From Apostichopus japonicus (Eukaryota > Echinodermata > Holothuroidea > Aspidochirotida > Stichopodidae), in assembly GCF_037975245.1 (NCBI RefSeq), contig NC_092566.1, positions 13,427,001 to 13,491,000 on the forward strand: a stretch of DNA of 64,000 nucleotides, read 5' to 3'. The notes beneath the pieces are model-generated. The model did not search any database. It was not told the DNA's origin and saw only the letters and a program-made list of their open reading frames with translations. The position numbers and the translations under genes were made by a program. Shown piece after piece: positions 53,988-64,000 of this stretch (positions are counted from its first letter, which is position 1; each line of letters begins with the position of its first letter).

Positions 53988-54089
53988 GTGTGGGGGTGGT
54001 GGGTGGAGGAGTTGAAAGAAGGATGGGAAGAGAGAAAGGGGAGAGGGGAGTGGGGAGTGGGGGGGAGATATGGGAGGAGGAGGAGAAAT
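53988..54089 (+). repeat. Purine-rich, G-run-rich stretch
   Basis: About 100 nt almost without pyrimidines, with many GGG runs including a run of seven, so G-quadruplex or triplex formation is possible. No coding content. Confidence 0.7.
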
Positions 54090-54710
54090 ATTCCCCTGCT
54101 TCCTTTCATAATTTGATAATACAAAATTTAATAATATAGTGTTTTCTGTGTGAGATATTTATTCTAGTGCAAGAAAGGAAAAGGAAAACCATGTCATTTA
54201 AGAATAGCTGGGGTTATAGTCATAAAATCTTAGATCTCGTCAATTTTTTTACAAATCTTGGGATTTGTGAAGGGATTGGTTTGCATTTTTGTTCCTATGA
54301 ACCAAATATTATACAGTAAGATAGTTCCATACCCAACAACTTTGAAAGGTTAGAAAGAAGTAAAAAGATAAATAAAAAAATAAAATTGCAGTTGAAGAAT
54401 GACAAAAAAAGTTACAATTTTGTTGTTTGACATTTTGAAGCTATTTTAGGAAGCGAAGTGACATCAATCTTCCTTTGGCCTAAATTATATTCTTTCCGAG
54501 TTTTCCCCAAATATTTTGACGGCCTGAGGGATTCTTTTCCATTATCTTGGAGAGATTAACAATATTCACTATTAATGCGATCAAGAAATTGATATCATTG
54601 TGAGGAAATGGAATTGCAACATGTCAAAAATATATCTTAAGCCTTGAATTGGGAAATAATTTCAATTAAATTGGGAATGCTTTCAAGAGATATGATATTG
54701 TAAATTATTA

Positions 54711-55922
54711 ACAGAAATAGTATGGTGTGAATGGAGAAATGGTATGCCGTGAATAGAGAAATAGTATGCTGTGAATATAGAAATAGCATTCGGTGAATAG
54801 AGAAACAGTTTGCTGTGAATAGAGAATTTGGTATGGTGTGAATAGATAAATAGTATCCTGTGAATATAAGCAAAAGTATGCAGTGAATAGAGAAATAGTA
54901 TTCTGTGAATAGAGAAATAGTATTCTGTGAATAGAGAAATAGTATGCTGTGAATAGAGAAATAGTATGCAGTGAATAGATAAATAGTATGCTATGAGTAG
55001 AGAAATAGTATGCCATGAATAGAGAAATAGTATGCTGTGAATAGAGAAATAGTATGCTGTGAATAGAGAAATAGTATGCTGTGAATAGAGAAATAGTATG
55101 CTGTGAATATAGAAATAGTATGCTATGAGTAGAGAAATAGTATTCTGTGAATAGAGAAATAGTATGCTGTGAATAGAGAAATAGTATGCTGTGAATAGAG
55201 AAATAGTATGCTGTGAATAGAGAAATAGTATGCTGTGAATATAGAAATAGTATGCTATGAGTAGAGAAATAGTATGCTGTGAATAGAGAAATAGTATGCA
55301 GTGAATATAGAAATAGTATGTTGTGAATAGAGAAATAGTATGCTGTGAATAGAGAAATAGTATTCTGTGAATAGAGAAATGGTATGCAGTGAATAGATAA
55401 ATAGTATGCTATGAGTAGAGAAATAGTATGCTGTGAATAGAGAAATGGTATGCAGTGAATAGATAAATAGTATGCTGTGAATAGAGAAATAGTATGCTGT
55501 GAATAGAGAAATAGTATGCAGTGAATATAGAAATAGTATGTTGTGATTAGAGAAATAGTATGCCATGAATAGAGAAATAGTATGCTGTGAATAGAGAAAT
55601 AGTATGCTGTGAATAGAGAAATAGTACTCTGTGAATAGAGAAATAGTATGCCGTGAATAGAGAATTAGTATTCTGTGAAAAATAGAACTAGTATGCCGTG
55701 AATAGAGAAATAGTATGTTTTGAATAGAGAATTAGTATGCTGTGAATAGAGAAATAGTATGCCGTGAATAGAGAATTAGTATGCTGTGAATAGAGAATTA
55801 GTATGCTGTGAATAGAGAAATAGTATGCTGTGAATAGAGAACTAGTATGCTGTGAATAGAGAATTAGTATGTTGTGAATAGAGAAATATTATGTTGGGAA
55901 TATAGAAATAGTATGCTGTGAA
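54711..55922. repeat. 22-bp minisatellite, about 55 copies
   Basis: The unit is GAGAAATAGTATGCTGTGAA plus TA, repeated over 1.2 kb with point variants and a few small indels. The variant CTATGAGTAGAG recurs at 54991, 55123, 55255 and 55409, spacing 132, 132 and 154 bp, that is six, six and seven units, so parts of the array were duplicated in blocks. Open frames on the minus strand (repeats of SILFLYSQHTISLFT-like peptide) follow from the absence of stops in the unit. Confidence 0.98.
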
Positions 55923-56357
55923 TCTTATGAAAATAATGATGTTAACCAGAGAAAATGTTCGATTGATTCTGAAATTGATTTACCGGAGAATGGATATACA
56001 CTTTTTCTGACAGAAATGTTTAACCTCCAGAGAAATAATTTGTGTCAAATATAAAACTTAGATACAAATGTAGAGCAAATAGGATTGATGGTTGCTATAA
56101 AATTGGTTTATACTGTCCATATCTCATAACACAGCACTAGCCTGATAGACCATGGTATTTCATGGCATAAACATGAGCTTATTTTAAACGCCAGTCGACT
56201 TAATATACCGTGACTAAAAACAAATGAATAAAAAAATACTCATTTCTCACATGACATATCTTTGGTCAACTTAAAAGGTAAAGTGTCTATAGTCAATGTA
56301 AGGCCACTGAAATATTTATCCTGGATGGGTTTTTCTCTCTTTTTTTTCCTTTCACAG

Positions 56358-56441
56358 CAAAGAGAAAGAGTGGCCTCTGCTATGCATCGGCAAGAAACTG
56401 TTGATTGTCTTAAGAAGTTCAATGCTCGCCGTAAACTGAAA
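56358..56441 (+). CDS. CAMK2: CaMKII exon H: autoinhibitory segment with phospho-Thr
   Basis: The acceptor TTTCACAG, after a T-rich tract, precedes 56358; the donor GTAAGT starts at 56442. Its 28 codons encode [20 protein letters not shown] then [12 protein letters not shown] contains the autophosphorylation threonine (Thr286/287 in mammals) that makes the kinase Ca2+-independent, and [12 protein letters not shown] is the first half of the calmodulin-binding helix. QRERVAS is typical of invertebrate CaMKII, where vertebrates have RSTVAS. The length of 84 nt agrees with vertebrates. It lies after a 9.5-kb intron that carries the 22-bp minisatellite. A 101-codon open frame (56262-56567) covers it but its ends are intronic. 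Confidence 0.98.
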
Positions 56442-57840
56442 GTAAGTGACGATTGGCCGGTATTGGCTCACTGTTTATTTATTATTGCCATATTGGTTAT
56501 AGAAATTGAGAAGACCTTGATTGACCATCAGATAAGTATTCTAAGATGTCACAGAGTTAAGTTTTAGGATCCAGACGTCATTCTTTCTTTTAAAACTTAA
56601 CACGAAATGGTTGAGGGGGGATTATCGGTAGGAAGGTATTTCGTTTTACAGTAGCCCTAATAGTGAGCATGAGGAATTTACAAAATTCAAACTCAGACTT
56701 TTCTGTGTGATAAAGCCTTACATTGTGAAAATGGAGAGAATGTCATATATTTCATAGGTTGTTGAAGTGTTATATAGCATACAAATACAAAATTGGGAAG
56801 GAATAAAGCTTTAAGGTCTTTTATTGTCATGCCGTGCCCTAAGATTAAGTGAATTATCAAATTTCAATGGAATTAAAATGCTTGTCACATCACTGGAGGC
56901 TGGCAATTTGCTAGAGGTTAGTTCATGTAATCCTTCTTGGAAATCTGGATTGCATTATGAATAATTCATATCTGAATCTTTTCATTCCATATTCTACCAT
57001 GGTCGTAACGACACTGGTTTCTTCTAATTCATGTGAGTGATGAATAATAGAAAACTGACTGTGAGAGTCTAGATGATGTAAAGAAAAGTTATGGCTAGAA
57101 TAGAATTAGAAAGTAAACCTCTGGTTTACAAGCTCAGCACTCTACCAACATGAGGTATCCCGCCCTCGGTGGGTGGTGATCCCTATATAGCCATTTCTTT
57201 GTTGGGGGCGCCAGTCAGAAAGCCACAGTACCTAGCTTGCATACTGTGTCACCAGGGATCATGCTCCAGTTTCATTCGATACAAAACCCCAAAACACGAC
57301 AGGGAAAGGGGAGGCTGTAGGAGAGCTGTTATCAGAGACTATTGTGTTCTTACATATCTAGGAGAGTTGTATGGTAGGTTCCCATTGACAATGAATCGAA
57401 CCGAGTTAACCGAACTAATTTCAGATCCAAGTTGGATAAATGTCTTAAATGTTGCTAAATATGTGAACATTCTTGTTGGAAGTATTGTGTGGGCATCCTT
57501 GACAAAACCTAGTAAAAGGAGCTTCTTTTATATTATTGTAGGGACTGCCCCGATTATTATGTAGTCTAGAGATCTTCTCTACAATATGCTGGGAACTGAA
57601 TCTCTAAGATATTAATTTTTTCCCTGGTTGGTCTGTAAGCTCCCTGTAAACAGAGATACATTTAGAGTTAATATATTCCCTGTTTGAGGAACCTTTCAAA
57701 GTCTGCTGGTTCTTTACACCTGCCCACCCGCAGAGAAATCTATATCACTTAAGAGCTCCTTAAGTGATCTTCCCCAAAAGCACTCTTTGCTGTTTGTTTG
57801 TTGTTTTACTTATAATTTACAAGTTTGTTGCCTTTTTCAG
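56442..57840 (+). other. Intron between exons H and I (1.4 kb)
   Basis: GT-AG intron with a tRNA-Thr-like fragment on the minus strand (57116-57164), next to a 131-codon open frame (57169-57564) of unknown meaning. Confidence 0.9.
57116..57164 (-). repeat. tRNA-Thr-like fragment (relic or SINE head)
   Basis: Reverse complemented it contains GTTGGTAGAGTGCTGAG then CTTGTAAACCAGAGGTT. This matches the D arm and anticodon arm of a threonine tRNA with TGT anticodon in a CTTGTAA loop. The T arm and acceptor 3' strand are missing and the 5' stem is altered, so it is not a functional tRNA. Confidence 0.6.
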
Positions 57841-57883
57841 GGAGCCATTCTCACAACAATGCTTGCCACCAGGAATTTCTCAA
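57841..57883 (+). CDS. CAMK2: CaMKII exon I: end of calmodulin-binding segment
   Basis: The acceptor CTTTTTCAG precedes 57841 and the donor GTAAGT starts at 57884. It reads GAILTTMLATRNFS plus one base of the next codon, 43 nt as in vertebrates. The TT pair corresponds to the inhibitory phosphorylation sites Thr305/306 of mammals, and GAILTTMLATRN completes the calmodulin-binding helix begun in exon H. The next exon must enter with two bases. In insects the next residue is a second serine, so GC or GT would be expected if that is conserved. The variable linker that follows in other CaMKII genes is not clearly visible in the last 6 kb. Confidence 0.97.
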
Positions 57884-60457
57884 GTAAGTTGAAATCAGCT
57901 GCATGTTTACTCCCACTGACTGGAACCTTTTCATTCTCTGGTCTACACCATAGCTGCATGACCTTTGTAACTTAATGTGTTATGTGTTAACCTTTGACCT
58001 TTGGGTCATATTGAATTAGAGATAATGCCATGAGATCATCTTTGGTTTTTGAGGGAAGCATTTTGGTGAGCAAAATAAAGTAATAAATGAGCCAGAAACA
58101 AGTGGTCATATTAAACCTTTATGTCATCAAGAACTAGTGTATCATTGGTGTGAGGTGCTTCTCACTGGCCGGCTATCAATGTTAAAATAGATAACAATGT
58201 GTACATATGTAATGTAGCTATGTTTTCAGAGAGTTTTGATTTGAGGGAATGTTACCTGTAGGATATATTGCTGCTAATAAAATATTCTTGTGGGAATATT
58301 GTACAGCTTTAAAAAAAAAACCCACTGTTTTCTTGTGTTGTAATCAGTAGTAAGTTTGTGTTTTGCTGCATGCCCTGGTTAAGGGGTTACCTTAGGCCAT
58401 TATTACAATTTCAAAAGTGGAGTTTATTGGGTGAATCTTTTGCTAGGTGTTAGATTGGGATAGAATTAAAGTTTAAATATGTGGTGTTTTAATGCTTGGT
58501 GTAACTTTAAATAGGTGTTGGATTAGGCTATAAGTTCAAATTTCAAATGGGGAAGTTTATTTTGATGTATCTATTGCTATGAGAAAGAGTGCTCTATGAT
58601 TAAATATTCAAAGTCAGACTTTAATGTGACTTCTTTTGCCAGCTTACATAGCCCATGGAGCACTTCAAATAACCACTGTATTAGGCACAATAGTTAACAT
58701 GTAGACACTGTGTGGCTCACCATAGGCTGCTACTTTGCTTGTAATAACAAGGTACATAAGACAATATGGGTCGGATGTGTGGACCTTTGCAAGTGTAACT
58801 AATGGTTAGCTCTGTTTCCTTAGGAAGTGCTTCATTTAATACTGTAACAGATTAGTATCACCGAGGAGACATAACGACTCCCAATGACTCTAAAACAGCT
58901 GCGGTCAAAATGTCAAAGCTTATCCAAGTCTCCAAATCGGGCAGAAAAAAAAATTAGGTTGTAAGCTGTCTGTGATACTTTGATGTAGCTGTTGGAAGGT
59001 TTTAAAATGGCAAATCTTGAAGAGAGAAGTTCTTGTCAGAGTGCAATCATCAAGGACGAGTCTCGAATTTAAACTTCACCTCATCAGAATTTCTATTTAC
59101 CTCTTCCAAAGGATTGATGTCTTGACAATATTCCACTATATATCATTGTACTTATACAAATCAGCTTCAGTTTACCTGTGTATGTTAGTGTCTTAATTTC
59201 ACACCATAGATCATCCAATTAGTTTATCGTTGTTCTCTCCTGTATTAAACATACTTGTATTCTCTCCAGATTCGATGGTTTCCTCTGGCTTAGTAGTACA
59301 CACTTACATAATAATTTTGTACGATAGTATACCGGAATGGACTGCAGCCTACCCTATCCTTCCCCTTGCCCAACTCTCCATTATATATACTCCCCTTTTA
59401 TTTCCATAGTTTGTGTTACCTTTTATGAATGCTTTGTAAGAAGGTGGAACTTCAAATTTCAAAAATGTAAATATAGAGAGAAGCAACCTTGCAGACAAAA
59501 TACACAAACTGTCAGAGAGTTGTATGTTTTGTGGTGTTCAAATATAGATACCTTTCTGCTCATAGTGATTGTTGAAATCTAGAACAAGACAGTAGCAGGT
59601 ATGATGGAATCATTTTAATACCGTAAGGAACAGTTCTTGTGCAGTTTTTATGACCTTTCTGGGGATATTTCTACTTGTTCTGCTCTTTGAATACAAACAA
59701 TGTGCTGCTGTTTCGAACATTGTTCAATACCTGTGGCTCCTCGCAATCCATTGAGATGTCAAAACCATTGCAAATTTGCATATTTAACCATTGCAAGTTG
59801 TCCATCTGAGGTGAAAAACTCATAACATATAGGATTGGTTTGTCATGGGAAGTTAACACTTCTATTGTAGTACTCATGTGGGCTTTAAGCCCCCCCCTCC
59901 CATCCATTGTCTGGTATTTTGTCTAGTGATGGAGGGGCATCAAAATATTTTTTTTAATCTTTGATTTTATTCAATTTGTACTTTCATTCAGGTAGTGAAA
60001 TAGTTGAGTCTGTAGTGTGTTATCCTGAATGGCAACTTACCATTTAAGCTCTTGAAACTAGTTATTATTGTTACAAGTTACATTGGATTCACTGAAAGAG
60101 TGACAACTGATGAAAAGGTGCTTTCGCAGAATACTTCCGTACAGGGAATATATATGAAGCGTCTTTATCTATACATATATAAATGTACAGAAAAACTGGA
60201 AAGCTTAGTCATTCGTTGACTTGTACAGATGGGAGTCTTCAAGATCAGTGGGGTTTAACTTTGTTCTGCGAATCCTTTCCTTTTACAGAGTCCAGTCATA
60301 AATCTACACAAAACCAGAATTCTACATTACCTACGCAAGGTCTGCTGGCTCAGTTATCTTTTCTTGCATTAGCATGAACAACTCTCTTCTTTTTTTTTTC
60401 TCTCTTTGCTTTTTGAAAATCATTTGTTTCCAACTTTCCTTGAACACTACTTATCAG

Positions 60458-60492
60458 ACTTAACCGCCATGGATCTGACTTCTTCACCGAAG
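60458..60492 (+). CDS. Candidate linker exon, phase 1 to 0 (weak)
   Basis: An acceptor CTTATCAG precedes 60458 and a donor GTACTA follows 60492. The 35-nt segment continues the exon I frame as (N)LTAMDLTSSPK and ends on a complete codon. Vertebrate linker exons following GAILTTMLATRNFSG also go from phase 1 to phase 0 and end in lysine. The pyrimidine tract is only moderate and no sequence similarity supports it. Confidence 0.18.
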
Positions 60493-61703
60493 GTACTAAC
60501 AACTGCCTGAGTTTGTTTTCCTAACCAAGCTTTAGTACTTACAGCCAACATCATTGCATGGTGTGCTGACCAGATACAAACTGAATCAAAGTTGCAAACA
60601 GAGCGACTGATGTCTCATGAAACATCGTGCTTTGGTTTTAGTTGCATTTGATTTGTTTCTGTCTGATATCAATAAGTAAGCATTAATTAAGCGTACATAT
60701 TAAGAGTACATATGGAACATGCAGTGTTTCTTTCAGGTGTGTTTGTACACAATTCTTTAATACAGTCTTGAAGATACTACCAGACTGCTGCAGTCAGCTG
60801 TAAGGTAGTCATGGCAACCACTCTTTGCCAGTTAGTAAGAGCACACCAGAAGCGGTAGAAGTAGTATTAAAAGGGTGACCCATTTGGAATGGACATTGGA
60901 AGGGGGATGGTCGTCATGGTCATTTTAACTGATTAAATGATATTTTTACCTGAATTTAAAAATATGTGTTTGGGAACTAGTAGAAAAGGGTGAAATTTGG
61001 GAATTTCATTCAGTCAAGTGTTAACAGATGTGGAAGAGACAAAATAAGGATAAAACTGTGCTCATGTTTGAAAACTTCTTTTGCAAACTTAGAAGCAATG
61101 CTATACTAGTAAGTTAACTAGCTGGGTGTGATTTTCATGAAGGTGGTACAAAGTTTGGTCACTTATGTGTAATATGTTTCAGGGTTTACCACTTATGGGA
61201 CAGTTACGTTACATTTGCTAGATCTTAGAAAAAGTGAGATCGTTTAAACCTTGTTGGTTCAGGAAAAGATGAGATATTTAACAGTATTAGAAAAGTGAAA
61301 TTTGGAAGCAACCATTGACATGATTTGATCAACTTTACACTTCTAATGCATATCCTTTACTTGTAAAGTAATGTTTAATAAAGAACATTGTGTGATTGAC
61401 ATATAGCATTCATTCCCCTGAATGTTACCTGGCTTTGGAAAATTTTAAAAGGTACAATTAGGGAAGTATGTTTGCCTTAATATCAGTAAGCCTAGCCCCC
61501 TGTGTTATATAGTATATGTCATTTGTATATTTAATATAAATTCAGATATATGTCCAGTACAACAACAAGCAAATCTCTTTTAAAAGAATATATCAACAGC
61601 TGTCCTCTGCCTAGAACTGACATTACCATTCATGTTTGTGGAGATAAGTGAAGACAGATGTGAAATATTAAGTCTAAACTAATGGAAACTATGAAGTACA
61701 ATC

Positions 61704-61925
61704 TAGGAGTGCTAGCTCAGTGGTTAACGCAGGTGCCTTTCAATCATAAGGTTCCGAGTTCGAGTCACTCCAAGATTAATGTATGTCGTCCAGTTTACAG
61801 AGTTGTTGACAATTGACAATTCAAAATCATGGACGTTAAATATGAATCTAAGAGACTGACTTCGGTCAGCTTGCGGCTTTGATAAGCCAATGATGGCTTC
61901 TTTGCGAGTTCCTGCTTGCAGGAGG
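61704..61925 (+). mobile_element. tRNA-derived SINE, copy 2
   Basis: Starts CTAGGAGTGCTAGCTCAGTG, with A box TAGCTCAGTGG and B box GAGTTCGAGTCAC. The body includes AATATGAATCTAAGAGACTG, GTCAGCTTGCGGCTTTGATA and TTCCTGCTTGCAGGAGG, and is followed by a CATACATACCTACATACATA tail. It is the inverse-orientation partner of 24775-24989. The anticodon loop is degenerate, so it is not a functional tRNA. Confidence 0.94.
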
Positions 61926-62493
61926 GTCTCAAAGACATACATACCTACATACATATAATCCAAAATGACAAAAGAATCTAGTTTACTCAACTACTGTAAC
62001 ATGGCACGGAAATTTCCATCAAAGTTAGCTTTACTACTAGATTTAAAAAAACATACCCGTGTGGCAAAATCTTAGCTCTGTAAACTCTGAGAAAGAAATG
62101 AAATGTGGTTTACTTGTGATTGCTGCAACTGCAGGTCGTAGAAATGTACCATGAATCGATGCTATCATTAATTTGGATTTGACTACTTTTGCTGTTCCAA
62201 TATAACACATGTTTACCACTACTAAGTTTGTGCTTTATGTAATGTAGGTATATTCTTCTTCTTCTTACTTTCTTTTGAATTTTCTGGAAGCAACTTCTCA
62301 TATCATATGAGAGATTTGTAATTCTACATGGATCATTATTTTTGGGTACTTTTGACTTTGTATAATTCTTGGGATGCAAATTGTACGGCCTATTTTTGTG
62401 TGTTCAGATTGAGATAGTGAGTGTGAATTTTATAAACATACCATGATTTCACACCACCTTTCTTTAAATTCTTTCTCTTTCCTATGATGACAG

Positions 62494-62532
62494 ATTCTGC
62501 TGGTTCTAAGTCCTCAGGTTTGCTCTTTGTCA
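62494..62532 (+). CDS. Candidate alternative linker exon (weak)
   Basis: A good pyrimidine tract and GATGACAG precede 62494 and a GTAAAT donor follows at 62533. The 39-nt segment is open in the phase left by exon I and would read (N)SAGSKSSGLLFV, keeping the phase at one base. A second possible donor at 62518 (GTTTGC) would give a 24-nt version ending SKSS. Ser/Lys-rich short cassettes are normal in CaMKII linkers, but there is no family match here, so this rests on splice signals and phase alone. Confidence 0.25.
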
Positions 62533-64000
62533 GTAAATACACCTTTGAGGCTTACTTGTGACCACGTGCAAATCCACCTGCAAAAAGAGAAAAAAACGTC
62601 TTCACATGTTTTTGTGCACTTACCGAGCAAAACATCCAATTATGACCGTGTTTCGTGAGCCTAGGAGATTATTAAACCTTTTCCTCATGAACTATTGAAC
62701 TTTTTGTATGGATTTGAAATGAGTAGATTTTTTTTGAAGGACCCTTCTGTGGAATATTGTACTTCAAAGGCGTTTCAACAGTTTTCACCCGTGTTTTGTG
62801 ACTTTTGTCTTTGTTAATAATCTGTTTTACCACGTTGTACAGCTTTCCCGACGTTTTGATCAATTGTGCATGTGTCTTCACAAGTGAGGTGTCTATATTT
62901 CAACTGTGTTGCTTGCTGTGGACTCTCCAGTAGGTCACTAATGCTTGCAAGTCATCCTATTTGTATGAATGTGCAGACCTATCCAAGCATTACGACTTTG
63001 AATAACTGAACTGTTTTGTCTTACTGTTCAAATGTCTGTGCCACCATGTGTGTGTTTGGCATTGCTGTTTCACTCAAATTTAGTAGTTAACTGCCAAGTG
63101 AAGCAATTTTGGTCATTGTCACTAGGGAGAAAAGATGGGGGGTTGGGGGCGCGAAGGGGGATGTCAAGGGAGAGATGGACATAAATTGGAATAATTTGTA
63201 CGTTTGCTGGTTAATGCAAGGCCCTGTTGTCTTTTACACCACTGTAAAACATCTCAATGTAATGTAAAAATATAAAGAACTATTGGTTAATCACTACTTA
63301 CTGGAACCATGTGTATCTATACACATACTCTTGTTTCTCCAAAGCTAACCCCTGGTTTAGCCAAATCTCAAGCTTAGCAATAGATGGTCATATTAACATT
63401 TGGTTCTTTATTAAACCAAAGAGTTGATGTTATCTATGACATATATATTTGTATATATGATGTATTTATACAGTATGTGGTATTGTATACTAGAATTGAA
63501 TGACATACTTGCATACAGATTCCCATACAGTGAGCACCGGATGCTATTGAGGATGATAACATCTCTTACAGTTTCACTTCCACTTTTCGGTATTAGCTGC
63601 CATAGAACAAAACAGGAAAATGGTACACACTTATTGACCACTTGGGCTTATTCAATATTGGAAGTAAGTTAGACAGAAGGATTGGTCTGGAATGTCTTTT
63701 GGTAGCAACTTTTTTTTTTCTGTGTCAATTTAAGATTCAAAGATTGCAGCATTTCTCATATAATAGCAATCAGGTATAACATTGTCAAACCCCAAGATTT
63801 CTTCCTCGGATTCCTTGTCTATTCTCCATGTTGGTCATGCTTTGAAAACTCTCTCCATTGGGTAGTACTGTATACTGCCTTCTTTTCAGGAGGCCGCGCT
63901 GCCCGGCTCGGGCAATCATTCTTTCCGGTATACAAGTGCAAACACTGAATAGTACCGGATTGTCATTATTTGGTTCACATGAATTGGCTTCCTCTTCTTA

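Larger units (their letters stand above)
46859..56357 (+). other. Intron between exons G and H (9.5 kb)
   Basis: GT-AG intron. It contains a 22-bp minisatellite (54711-55922), a purine/G-rich stretch (53988-54089), G runs at 50551-50575 and 53706-53724, and a possible retrotransposon end (52930-53110). 46860-50500 shows nothing recognisable. Confidence 0.9.
57884..64000 (+). other. Region after exon I: intron or linker region
   Basis: The CaMKII gene should continue here. Only two weak candidate linker exons (60458-60492, 62494-62532) and a tRNA-derived SINE (61704-61925) were found. The association domain is not visible. A short GC-rich patch lies at 63888-63925. Confidence 0.7.

Noticed and set aside
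54637-55566. Minus-strand repeat proteins of 78-103 codons
   Set aside because: By-product of the stop-free 22-bp unit; the period is not a multiple of three and there is no sign of a start, splice sites or constraint.
59271-59340. Acceptor TCTCTCCAG followed by NSMVSSGLVVHTYI in the exon I frame
   Set aside because: No plausible donor follows and the peptide turns hydrophobic.
63572-63663. Possible exon with acceptor TCTTACAG and donor GTAAGT, open in the exon I frame
   Set aside because: Would be a 92-nt exon with a hydrophobic, Cys/His-containing peptide unlike any CaMKII linker; the candidates at 60458 and 62494 fit better, though none is proved.

Overview
The window is animal genomic DNA: AT-rich, intron-dominated and full of short dispersed repeats. 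Its one clear gene is an invertebrate-type CaMKII (calcium/calmodulin-dependent protein kinase II) on the + strand. Nine coding exons lie between 6676 and 57883, each with AG/GT borders and matching phases, 786 nt in total (262 codons). They run from the alpha-C helix of the kinase domain to the end of the calmodulin-binding segment. The first part of the kinase domain (glycine loop, ATP-binding lysine) should lie upstream of the window, and the linker and association domain downstream. The species cannot be proved. Long introns, the QRERVAS junction typical of invertebrate CaMKII and the repeat types suggest a marine invertebrate; an echinoderm is a guess, not a result.

Layout. 1-6675 is intron with a six-copy 249-bp tandem array (3901-5390). 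Exon A is at 6676-6735. The 15.8-kb intron 6736-22579 holds a TTAA-bounded inverted-repeat element (9617-10437), a dead non-LTR retrotransposon fragment (14230-14860), two copies of a hairpin-forming repeat family and an unexplained 207-codon ORF (21491-22114). Exon B is at 22580-22634. The next intron holds a tRNA-derived SINE, a 407-bp element with long inverted ends and a minisatellite split by a MITE-like insertion (30542-31104). Exons C to G (33323-46858) carry the catalytic core; their introns contain paired dispersed repeats and several small tandem duplications. The 9.5-kb intron 46859-56357 carries a 1.2-kb array of a 22-bp unit. Exons H and I (56358-57883) encode the autoinhibitory and calmodulin-binding segment. 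57884-64000 is intron or linker region with two weak candidate linker exons and a second copy of the SINE.

Spliced together, the exons read as one intact CaMKII with HRD, DFG, the activation segment, the autophosphorylation threonine (RQET) and the calmodulin-binding helix. Everything else supported here is intronic repeat. I see no bacterial-type operon, CRISPR array, rRNA or functional tRNA gene.
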